45,100 bases of DNA from Collinsella sp. (GTDB lineage: Bacteria; Actinomycetota; Coriobacteriia; Coriobacteriales; Coriobacteriaceae), in NCBI GenBank assembly GCA_019414345.1, contig DXMF01000011.1:1-45100 (forward strand), written 5' to 3'. Shown here one piece after another: positions 16,091 through 26,781 of this stretch (position 1 is its first letter; each line of letters starts with the position of its first letter). The notes below the pieces were generated by a model, which was not told the origin of the DNA, ran no database searches, and worked only from the letters and a program-made list of their open reading frames with translations. The position numbers were made by a program, and so were the translations under genes.

Positions 16091-16199
16091 CCGGCAGTTA
16101 GGGACGTTCCTTTCCTGCCGGTACTTGGGGACACTCCTTGGCGCGTCAGAGCCAGTCGTCCGGGGATGGAGGGACCATTCTGGCCCTTGGCGGTCACCC
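15669..16199 (+). repeat. Right copy of FHA 3'-end direct repeat
   Basis: Diverged copy of 8924-9463, covering the FHA 3' end and the following GCCGGCAG...GGGACGTTCC...CTTGGCGGTCA non-coding tail. The offset is 6,745 bp at the 5' side and 6,736 bp after the 9-bp deletion. Confidence 0.8.
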
Positions 16200-16254
16200 G
16201 AGGTAAACCTTTACCGCCCGCCTATATTTGCCGAAATTACACTTGAAGGCGGGG

Positions 16255-16541
16255 TACAATAAACCCGCATGCGGATTTCCGTTGCGGGCGCTTCCCATCG
16301 CCGGGGCGTGCCCGGGAGCATCCGGCATGCGGCCTTTGCGGCGCTCGGTCATGTGCAAGACGGGCGGTCGGGTCTGTGGGGCGCATCAGTTGCCCCTCGC
16401 CTCGGCATGTCTTCTCTCCACGCCATGTACCTGCTGCTGAGCCTGCCTGCCAGATGATTGGAAGCAACAGCGTAAATCCCATCACGCCAACATCCCGGCG
16501 ATCGCCGGGGCCTGTATACCTATATGAGAGGAGAGGGGTAT
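16255..16541 (+). promoter_or_regulatory. Putative promoter and structured leader of nifJ
   Basis: GGGG-TACAAT (-10-like, 16255-16260) lies about 280 bp before the nifJ start, with no good -35 at standard spacing. The leader holds a hairpin CCCGCA...TGCGGG (16264-16288), a CCGGG/CCCGG stem near 16302-16316, and a perfect 16-bp palindrome CCCGGCGATCGCCGGG (16494-16509) close to the ribosome site. No open frame with good support is present. A cis-regulatory RNA or operator is possible, but no known riboswitch class was recognised. Confidence 0.35.
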
Positions 16542-20081
<3,540 letters not shown>

Positions 20082-20091
20082 GTCTCCCACC

Positions 20092-20216
20092 GCAGGATCT
20101 GAGGGCTAACCTTCGCGGACGTCCTCGGACATGAAAGAACCCCCGCTGCGCACTACGTGCGGCGGGGGTTCTTTCGTCCTGCGGAGTGTCCGCGAAGGTC
20201 AGCCCTCAGATCCTGC
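20092..20216 (+). terminator. Nested inverted-repeat terminator after nifJ
   Basis: The inner hairpin, GAAAGAACCCCCGC (20133-20146) with GCGGGGGTTCTTTC (20162-20175), is a strong terminator whose loop itself pairs (GCAC/GTGC). It is enclosed by outer arms 20092-20120 and 20188-20216, which are reverse complements over 29 bp with one mismatch. The whole 125-bp unit could form a large cruciform or a small mobile hairpin element. Confidence 0.8.
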
Positions 20217-20286
20217 TATGACTATGTCCTTGGATTGTGTAGGCGGATGAAGGACGTAGTTGGTCGGGTATTCCGTCCACTTCGCT

Positions 20287-20309
20287 GTTTCGCGGCTTTG
20301 CCGCGAAAC
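20287..20309. repeat. 10-bp hairpin GTTTCGCGGC/GCCGCGAAAC
   Basis: A perfect 10-bp stem with a TTT loop in the gap between the nifJ terminator and the 3' end of the convergent ATPase gene. It may be a terminator for the minus-strand gene, though no long T-run follows. The rest of 20217-20359 has no gene I can support. Confidence 0.45.
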
Positions 20310-20359
20310 CAAGCGCTGCTTTGGGCATAGAGGGGGACCTGGTTGCGGACCCAGATGGC

Positions 20360-21721
20360 CTAGAGGGATATGGGTGCAAACGAGAAATCGTTGTTGGGGT
20401 CGTCCTTTTCCATAAACTCATCGAGGCAGAATGTCATATAGATTGGAACGTACAGAACCTTGCCCTCTTTGCTGAGGTTCTCGTGGCTTAGCACAACGGC
20501 CTCGGGGATTTTGTACTCGCTCACGCTCATCAGACGGTCGAGGGCCGCATGGGCTCGAACCTTCTTGCCCGATTTGACCTCGATTGGGACAACGTGCCCG
20601 CGGGTGCCTTCGATCACAAAGTCAACTTCGCCGACCTCGCGTGTCTGGTAGTACCATGCATCAGTTCCAAGGGCGACAAGCTCCTGCGCGACCACGTTCT
20701 CATAGAGACCGCCGAGGTTGGGGGTTTTCATATCAAGGTAGACAGCGCGTGCCGTGCTGCCGGGATACCGTGATGCGAGCATACCTGTATCAGACTCGTA
20801 TAGTTTAAAGGCGGTCGCCTTCTCTGTCCTCTTAAGAGGACTCCGGGCCTCCGTCACCTGGGGGACCATCAGTCCAACGCCTGCGTTCACCAGCCATAGG
20901 AAATCCTGCTCGTATTTTTGAAGACGAGCTCCCTCGCCTAGAGACGAGACGATAAAGCGATGGGACTCCGCCTCAAGCTGAACGGGAATTTGTTCGAAAA
21001 TCGCGCGAACGTTAAACGCTCGAGTCGATGCATATTTAGAGATATCGCTTTTGTACTGATCGACCAGCTGAATTTGAAGCTCACGCGTCCTCACGAGTGA
21101 ATAACCCGAATCGATATAGTTCTGTACGACCTCCGGCATGCCGCCGCAAACGATATAGGCTCTAAAGTTTTTGAGCATCGCCTCATGAATATAGTTTTCG
21201 ACGGGACGCCTCTCGACAAGGCAGGTGCGAATGCCTGCAAGCGCATTCTCGCTGACGCTGTTTGCCCAACAAAACTCTTCAAAATCCATCGGTCGCATAA
21301 TAATGTGCTCAACATACCCCACTGGAAAAGAAGAGATTCCCTTAAACTCAGTCCCCAGCATAGACCCCGAGAAGACATAGCTAAAGCGTCCGTCCTCGAC
21401 CAATGCCTTCATGAGCGTGACGATCTGCGGATACTCCTGAATCTCATCGACAAAGATAAGCGTATCTCCCTCAACAAGTGGCGCATCCGCAAGAAGGGCC
21501 ACACGGTTGATAAAGTCAACGGAGTTCTTAGCGCCAACAAGCGCATCCCTTGCCTCGGCATCGAGCAGCAAGTTGACCTCATAATACGAAGCGTAGTTGC
21601 TTTTTCCAAACGCGCGAATTGCATAACTCTTGCCAATCTGACGCGCACCGGTAACAAGCAAGGCCTTATTAGAGCTATTCTTCCAGTTCAAAAGCCTGTC
21701 AGTGACTTTGCGGCGTAGCAT
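20360..21721 (-). CDS. AAA ATPase with DUF4143 domain
   Basis: 453-residue ATPase of the AAA_14/DUF4143 group. Walker A GARQIGKSY is at about residues 25-33 and Walker B LIFVDEIQEYP near 88-98. The sensor-like serine region (YVFSGSMLG) follows. The C-terminal DUF4143 part ends in a nuclease-like fold signature, GEVDFVIEG...VPIEVKSGK, resembling a PD-(D/E)XK core. The family is common in bacterial accessory regions and its role is unresolved. It stands alone and has tandem palindromic repeats directly upstream, suggesting dedicated or auto-regulation. Confidence 0.85.
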   Translation of the reverse strand: MLRRKVTDRLLNWKNSSNKALLVTGARQIGKSYAIRAFGKSNYASYYEVNLLLDAEARDALVGAKNSVDFINRVALLADAPLVEGDTLIFVDEIQEYPQIVTLMKALVEDGRFSYVFSGSMLGTEFKGISSFPVGYVEHIIMRPMDFEEFCWANSVSENALAGIRTCLVERRPVENYIHEAMLKNFRAYIVCGGMPEVVQNYIDSGYSLVRTRELQIQLVDQYKSDISKYASTRAFNVRAIFEQIPVQLEAESHRFIVSSLGEGARLQKYEQDFLWLVNAGVGLMVPQVTEARSPLKRTEKATAFKLYESDTGMLASRYPGSTARAVYLDMKTPNLGGLYENVVAQELVALGTDAWYYQTREVGEVDFVIEGTRGHVVPIEVKSGKKVRAHAALDRLMSVSEYKIPEAVVLSHENLSKEGKVLYVPIYMTFCLDEFMEKDDPNNDFSFAPISL

Positions 21722-21736
21722 TAAAACCCCTCAATG

Positions 21737-21822
21737 ACAAAAATTGGCAAATAGATTTACCCCAAATCATACAAAAATTAGCAAATAGATTTGCCCCTAA
21801 TCATACAAAAATTGGCAGATAG
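21737..21822 (-). promoter_or_regulatory. Tandem 34-bp operator-like repeats
   Basis: A 34-bp unit is repeated 2.5 times (21737-21770, 21771-21804, 21805-21822). Each full unit contains a near-perfect palindrome of the form GGCAAATAGATTTGCC. The repeats lie 16-101 bp before the start of the ATPase gene, where its promoter must be. They look like a multi-site operator. Confidence 0.6.
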
Positions 21823-21964
21823 CAAAGACTCGCTTAGGTCTCAGAACCACCGAACCGGCGCGGTGCCACGCGAAAAGGCCGGGGACGCCGTTATTTGCGT
21901 CTCCAGCCCCCTGATTACACCTCTGGGTCCCACGATGGGATGTTGTTGATGCTACTAGTACGGC

Positions 21965-22489
21965 TTACCTTGTCTCGCCGGATTCGGTGCGTAAGCGGTA
22001 GCCGTGGACCAAGTCGCTGATGGCCGGCCAGGGAATCTGGCGATCGACCCAAAATTGAAGCTGGACTAGATAGCGCTCGGTGGCGCGGGTGAGGGCGGCA
22101 AACTGCTTGTGAGTCTCTACCTGGGCGTAGAGGTCGCGGCTGCGGGCGAGGATGGCGCTCGTGTCGTCCATCTTGCCGGTGACGTCGAAGGCGCCCGAGA
22201 ACCAGTCGCACAGGCGCGCAGCGCTGTTGTTGAGGGTGGCCAAGTCGGCGGTGTCGCCGTTGGCGTTCTCGGTTGTTTGGGCGCGCAGGAGCGAAAGGAC
22301 GTCGGCGGCGTTCATGCAGTAGCCGACGGTAAAGTTCCATACTGCGAATTCGCGGCCGGTGTCGAGCTTGCGGCGGCGCATATAGTCGATATCGCGCGGC
22401 TCCTCGAGCATCATTTGGTCGGCAAGGGCTTCAAGCGAAGTGGTGTACTCTGCAAGATCGAGTGCAAGCAGGGTGTCGATATCCATCAT
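21965..22489 (-). CDS. Hypothetical protein, 174 aa
   Basis: Unrecognised, mostly helical cytoplasmic protein. The ATG at 22489 was chosen because GGAGG lies 7 nt before it. Longer frames lack a site and overlap the upstream gene. It begins 2 bp after the stop of the DUF3830 gene, so the two are cotranscribed. Visible features are an acidic N-terminus (MMDIDTLLALDLAEY) and aromatic-rich stretches. A weak hairpin (GGGGACGC/GCGTCTCC, about 21878-21900) downstream may end the transcript. Confidence 0.6.
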   Translation of the reverse strand: MMDIDTLLALDLAEYTTSLEALADQMMLEEPRDIDYMRRRKLDTGREFAVWNFTVGYCMNAADVLSLLRAQTTENANGDTADLATLNNSAARLCDWFSGAFDVTGKMDDTSAILARSRDLYAQVETHKQFAALTRATERYLVQLQFWVDRQIPWPAISDLVHGYRLRTESGETR

Positions 22490-22491
22490 GT

Positions 22492-22908
22492 TTAGGCCTC
22501 CGCTTCGATCTCGACGATTTCGTTTTTGATGCACATGCCCTGGTTGTTCCAGACCTTGCGGCAAGCGGCGGCAAAGCGCTCGCGGTCGGCCTCGCAGATG
22601 CGGGCAAACATGTTGCAGGTGCCAAAGGGCTCGCAAATATCAAAGAAGATGCAGATCGAAGACCAACCGCCGTACCAGCTCACAGCACCCGCCGGCTCGT
22701 TAAAGACGGGGTTCTCGATGTACTCGTAGTTGGCGATGGGACCCGATACGGGATAGGTCACCTCGGTATCGCAAATCTTGGCCGAGAAGATGCGCGACTC
22801 GACCGGACAGGACGATTCGAACAGCCTGCACGTCTCGGGCGCTTTGTCCCAGAGCATGTCGGCGAGAAACGTCTCGTCATTCAGAGTGATCTTGAGCATT
22901 TTTGTCAT
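22492..22908 (-). CDS. DUF3830 cyclophilin-like protein
   Basis: 138-residue protein of the DUF3830/cyclophilin-like superfamily. The visible pattern is a beta-rich fold with DMLWDKAPETCRLFE near the N-terminus and WYGGWSSICIFFD in the middle. Members often sit near amidohydrolase or transport genes and may bind small ligands, but a reaction is not established. GAGGAGG precedes its ATG at 22908. It is the first gene of a two-gene operon. Confidence 0.7.
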   Translation of the reverse strand: MTKMLKITLNDETFLADMLWDKAPETCRLFESSCPVESRIFSAKICDTEVTYPVSGPIANYEYIENPVFNEPAGAVSWYGGWSSICIFFDICEPFGTCNMFARICEADRERFAAACRKVWNNQGMCIKNEIVEIEAEA

Positions 22909-23511
22909 CGTAAGGACCTCCTCAATCCGTCGCTCAAGGGGCTCGCTGGCGGATAAAGGAGAAGACAGCTACGGGGTCGCCGAACCCAAACTTCACGGCA
23001 GATGCCTGTCGCCCCAGCCCGTGCTGTACTCGGCTAAAGTATCACGCCTTGGGGGCAGAAGCAATATCCCTGTTTTGAATTTTTGGACACTTTGCCGCAA
23101 TGCAGCTCGCTCACGGTTGCTTGCCGCGGGGTGAAGCGCGATGGGTTATCCCTTTTGTTGGATGAAAAGCCCCATGTTTTTGCAGGGGTGCATACTCGTC
23201 TTATAAGTGCATAGAATCTCGTATAGTGCGAGTAAGATTTTGCGCTGTCCGTTTTGTGTTTAGCAAAGATATAGTTTGCATAATCCGGTCTAATCCCTGC
23301 TCTATTTAAATAAAGTTGCACGTAAATGGCGTAGATATGCGTGAGCTGGGGTTCTTTACGCTGAGCGGGTAAAAACGACCGTTCACCGTTCCGCTATTTT
23401 CAAAATGAATAAAATGAGCGATAAAGAGAATATAAACCTTAATAAACTCGCGTATCGCACGGACGCGGGTTATTAATGGGTTGTAGGCCTTTTACAGAAA
23501 GGATTCCAGCA
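22909..23511. other. 603-bp divergent intergenic region
   Basis: No gene is supported here. It separates the divergent DUF3830 and carbamate kinase genes. From about 23160 it becomes AT-rich and carries TTGCATAAT (23276-23284), the motif also present upstream of ybaB and at 36173. AT-rich stretches near 23400-23450 could hold arginine-regulator sites, but no clear ARG box was identified. Confidence 0.5.
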
Positions 23512-24474
23512 ATGTCTAAGCCTCTTGGCAAGCCCGATCGTATTGTCGTCGCCCTCGGCGGCAACGCCCTCGGCAACAACCCCGTCGAGCAGATCGAGGC
23601 CGTGAGCAACACCGCCCACGCTCTCCTCGGCCTCATCGAGCAGGGCAACGAGATCATCATCACCCACGGCAACGGCCCGCAGGTCGGCATGATCCAGAAC
23701 GCCTTCGCCGCCGCCCACGACGCCATCGGCACCCCCGAGATGCCGCTGCCCGAGTGCGGCGCCATGTCCCAGGGCTACATCGGCTATCACCTGCAGCAGG
23801 GCATCGGCCGCGAGATGCACAAGCGCTACAAGCGCTGGCACGCCGCCACCGTCGTCACCCAGATCGAGTGCGATCCCGACGACCCCGCGTTCAAGAACCC
23901 GACCAAGCCGATCGGCCCCTTCTACACCGAGGAGCAGGCCAAGGAGTTCATGGCCGAGGACCCCTCCAAGGTCTTCGTCGAGGATTCCGGCCGCGGCTGG
24001 CGTCGCGTCGTCGCCTCCCCCGATCCCAAGAAGATCGTCGAGGCCGACTCCATCCTCAACCTGCTCGACAACGAGTTCATCGTCATCGCCTGCGGTGGCG
24101 GCGGCATCCCCGTCGTCCGCGACTACGAGAACAAGGGCTGCTACAAGGGCGTTCCCGCCGTCATCGACAAGGACCTGGGCGGCGAGCTGCTGGCCGAGGA
24201 CTGCGACGCCGACGTCCTGTTCCTGCTGACCGCCGTCGAGCATGTCGCCATCAACTTCGGCAAGCCCAACCAGGAGGAGCTCGAGGACCTCACCGCCGAC
24301 GAGGCCGAGCGTCTGGCCGACGAGGGCCAGTTCGGCAAGGGCTCCATGGAGCCCAAGGTCCGCGCCGCCATCAAGTTCGCCCGCTCCCGCAAGGGCCGCA
24401 CCTGCATCATCGGCGCCCTGGACAAGGCCGCCGAGACCATGGCCGGCCTCTCCGGCACCCGCATCCACGAGTAG
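23512..24474 (+). CDS. arcC: Carbamate kinase (copy 1, orphan)
   Basis: Makes ATP from carbamoyl phosphate and ADP, the last step of the arginine deiminase pathway. It is a 320-residue amino-acid-kinase-fold protein with ALGGNALGN at the N-terminus, HGNGPQVG near residue 50 and ACGGGGIPV near 200. The start at ATG 23512, with AGAAAGGA upstream, removes a false N-terminal extension. It is monocistronic with its own terminator. From codon 7 to the terminator, its DNA appears identical to copy 2 at 30635-31597. Only the first six codons differ, mostly synonymously. Confidence 0.94.
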   Translation: MSKPLGKPDRIVVALGGNALGNNPVEQIEAVSNTAHALLGLIEQGNEIIITHGNGPQVGMIQNAFAAAHDAIGTPEMPLPECGAMSQGYIGYHLQQGIGREMHKRYKRWHAATVVTQIECDPDDPAFKNPTKPIGPFYTEEQAKEFMAEDPSKVFVEDSGRGWRRVVASPDPKKIVEADSILNLLDNEFIVIACGGGGIPVVRDYENKGCYKGVPAVIDKDLGGELLAEDCDADVLFLLTAVEHVAINFGKPNQEELEDLTADEAERLADEGQFGKGSMEPKVRAAIKFARSRKGRTCIIGALDKAAETMAGLSGTRIHE

Positions 24475-24572
24475 TCCCTACTCTGTTGCCTCTCCCGTGG
24501 GCGCCAGGCAAAGCGCCCACAAACTAGCCTCTCTTCATGAGCCCCGCAGCCCGCTCCGACTGCGGGGCTTTT
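23530..24572 (+). repeat. 1,043-bp direct repeat, copy A
   Basis: Spans carbamate kinase codon 7 to the T-run of its terminator, and matches 30653-31695 at offset 7,123. All overlapping reading frames in both copies translate identically, which supports full identity. Confidence 0.9.
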
Positions 24573-24573
24573 G
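24540..24573 (+). terminator. Rho-independent terminator of arcC copy 1
   Basis: AGCCCCGCAG and CTGCGGGGCT form a 10-bp stem followed by TTT. It is preceded by another hairpin, TGGGCG...CGCCCA, near 24498-24519. Confidence 0.85.
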
Positions 24574-24599
24574 CTGTAATAAGTACTACTTTCTAGTGA

Positions 24600-25250
24600 T
24601 TATTCGCCCAGGTCATGGGAGGCTTGAAACCAAACAATGACGCCGAGGATTCTAATCCTGCGCTTGTCGAGCACAATGTCGGGCTCGGCCGTGCGGTAAG
24701 AGTGTGACGAAAGCATTATCGAATTTGTGCCGACGCTGTAGCGCCTGATCACCATTCTCGAATTGTCTGCAATTGCCAACACCGTACAGCCATTCCATGG
24801 CTTTTTATTAGGATCGACAAGCAGGAGCGAGCCGATTGGATAGCATTTCGACATGGCTGAGGTGTCCATTTGGACAAAGAAGCAGTTGGGATGCCGGGCG
24901 AGTAGCGAGGGGGGCGATGGTACCGTTCCCGTCCGTTTAAGGCCTGTTCTGCCGCTGCTCATCGCGATCTTAAACGCATCGCACATTTCGCTCGGCTGGC
25001 AGTTTTCCTCTGGCCTGCTTTTCTTGGGAAACTCATTCTGTGCTGCAAGACCTGCGGCCTCTGAGGTCAGGTCGTCAGGCTGCAGGTTAAACACCGAAGT
25101 TATTGTTTGCAGCGTCGATTGACGTATCGCCGACCGGCCCTTTTCCCAGCGGCATACGGTCTCCTTGGAGACGCCGATGAGCTTTGCAAACTCCTCTTGC
25201 GTGAGGGAGCTCTTCTTTCGAAGGGCCTTGATGTTCTCTCCGACCCCCAT
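24600..25250 (-). CDS. XRE-family regulator with S24-like C-terminus
   Basis: 216-residue DNA-binding protein. A helix-turn-helix lies at about residues 7-56 (LTQEEFAKLIGVSKETVCRWE). The C-terminal part (residues ~120-205) resembles the LexA/CI S24 fold, with DTSAMSKCYPIGSLLLVD, but the usual catalytic Lys position reads RMVIRRY. Autoproteolysis is therefore doubtful, and it may act as a ligand-binding or dimerisation domain. It starts 2 bp after the stop of the arginine deiminase paralog, so it is cotranscribed with it and may regulate the divergent arginine genes. Confidence 0.82.
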   Translation of the reverse strand: MGVGENIKALRKKSSLTQEEFAKLIGVSKETVCRWEKGRSAIRQSTLQTITSVFNLQPDDLTSEAAGLAAQNEFPKKSRPEENCQPSEMCDAFKIAMSSGRTGLKRTGTVPSPPSLLARHPNCFFVQMDTSAMSKCYPIGSLLLVDPNKKPWNGCTVLAIADNSRMVIRRYSVGTNSIMLSSHSYRTAEPDIVLDKRRIRILGVIVWFQASHDLGE

Positions 25251-25252
25251 GG

Positions 25253-26503
25253 CTAGATTGAGCGGGCCAAGGGGAGACAGAGGCAGTCGGGCCCGCCAAA
25301 GCCGCTTGTGAGTTCAAAGATCGATATGGGCACGAGTTCTATCCCGGCCTGTTCGAGGGCGGCGTTGGTCTCGGTGTTCTCCCCGTAAACGCAGACCTTT
25401 CCGGGCTTAAGGCAGAGTGTGCTCGCGGCATTGTTGGCCCTTTCGCGCTCGGCGGCAGCGGGGTTCGATCCGCCACAGAGGATAAACCTCAGACTATTTG
25501 AGCCAAGTGCCATCCCAATCGCCTCGCGGATCCCTCCCTCGACGATTGCGGCACGGGTCGTCCACTCGCGTCTCCCTCGCGTGATTCGGTAGACTTCTGC
25601 CTCCTCCAGCAAAGTTCGATCGATGAGGAACGTATCGTAGTCGACACGGCTGAAATAGGTGTCTAAGTGAATGCAGAGTTCGTCATAGGGGACCTTGATC
25701 GCCCAGACAGATTCGATGGTCGAGTCCTTATTCCACAGCACCTCTCGTGCCAACGAGTCTATGGCCAGGGGCTCGGTGCGCTGCGAGATGCCGATAGCTA
25801 CGTTTTCACTGTTTAGGTTGTGAACGTCGCCGCCTTCGAGATGATATGTAGATTCGTGCTTGAAAAACTGCGGCGTTCCCATAAAGGCCGGATGGTAGTT
25901 AAAAATCGTCTGGTAGGCGATGACCTCGCGGTTTCGTTCTGGCCAGTACATGTGATTGAGTGTTGCGCCGCTTCCTATGACGCTTACCGGGTCACGCGTG
26001 AACCACATAGTGTTAAGCGGGTTTACGAGAAGGTCCTCGGGGAGGTAAGCGTCTCCAGTCAGTGCCGCGAGACTATGCGCCTCCCTCTCGGTATCAAAGA
26101 CCTGGCCGTAGCGAATGCCTTTGATGGCTGTTTGGACAAGGTCGAGAGAGCTTTTGGCGCCCTCGAGAAGATCGCGTATGGCCGATTGAAGCTCGATCCC
26201 CCCGACTCCGCACTCGGAGATATATAGGTCGATAAAAGACTGGCGGGCCCGGTTCGACTGATCGAGGGCTTCGATGAGCAAATCCTCGACATAGAAGAGC
26301 TCCACGCCCTCGTTCTTTAGGATGTCCGAATAGGAGCGATGCTCTGCCAGCGCTTTTTCGAGGTCAAAGGAGCTGTTTGAGGGGCGCAGCGTAAACACCT
26401 GGTTGAATTGTCCGTCTGGATAGTTGCGCGTTTCGTTGCCGGGGCAGTGCAGGAGGGCTTTCTGAAGCTTTCCTATTTCATTTTGGACCTGGAGAGCAGA
26501 CAT
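25253..26503 (-). CDS. Arginine deiminase paralog
   Basis: 416-residue guanidino-group hydrolase of the arginine deiminase family. It retains FTRDP, HLEGGD, HLDT and a nucleophile Cys near the C-terminus (GGPDCLCLPL, Cys about 407). It differs clearly from the canonical ArcA at 28273: the end of canonical ArcA reads GGPRCMTMPF, and here the Arg before the Cys is Asp. It may be an arginine deiminase isoenzyme or may act on a related guanidino compound. It is transcribed divergently from the transporter-arcA-arcB-arcC operon and together with the XRE regulator. Confidence 0.85.
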   Translation of the reverse strand: MSALQVQNEIGKLQKALLHCPGNETRNYPDGQFNQVFTLRPSNSSFDLEKALAEHRSYSDILKNEGVELFYVEDLLIEALDQSNRARQSFIDLYISECGVGGIELQSAIRDLLEGAKSSLDLVQTAIKGIRYGQVFDTEREAHSLAALTGDAYLPEDLLVNPLNTMWFTRDPVSVIGSGATLNHMYWPERNREVIAYQTIFNYHPAFMGTPQFFKHESTYHLEGGDVHNLNSENVAIGISQRTEPLAIDSLAREVLWNKDSTIESVWAIKVPYDELCIHLDTYFSRVDYDTFLIDRTLLEEAEVYRITRGRREWTTRAAIVEGGIREAIGMALGSNSLRFILCGGSNPAAAERERANNAASTLCLKPGKVCVYGENTETNAALEQAGIELVPISIFELTSGFGGPDCLCLPLARSI

Positions 26504-26781
26504 GAATCCTCGTTCCGGATGTAGCGTTATCTCGACTCTTATAGTGACATATTTTTAAATCATTTCATCTTTTGTCATAAATTGAGTATTCATAGATGCT
26601 TTTCAAGACAAGGAATTGACATTAAATATCAATCCAAAGCAATAATTGATAAATAACGTCAAGTAGAAAACCGTTTATAGCGAAAACCAGCGCGCTGGTG
26701 GACGAAAAGCACGCGGGGGATGCGGCTGATGAAAAAATCAAATCGCCGGCAGAGGTTACACCAACGAATTAAGGAGGGGAA
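26504..26781. promoter_or_regulatory. Divergent regulatory region of the arginine locus
   Basis: 278 bp of strongly AT-rich DNA between the divergent deiminase paralog and transporter genes. Visible elements are TTGACA at about 26616 (part of the inverted repeat TTGA...TCAA), TGAGTATTCA near 26584 (ARG-box-like half-sites) and ATTGATAAATAACGTCAA near 26645. On the minus strand TATAAG lies about 40 bp before the paralog start. The sites are candidates for an arginine repressor or for the XRE protein. AAGGAGGGG precedes the transporter ATG. Confidence 0.4.

Noticed and set aside
16228..16440. 70-codon frame in the nifJ leader
   Set aside because: No ribosome site and an implausible Cys/Pro/Arg composition. 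The leader looks like structured RNA.
21737..21822. CRISPR array
   Set aside because: The repeats are contiguous 34-bp units without spacers, and no cas genes are near. They fit operators instead.
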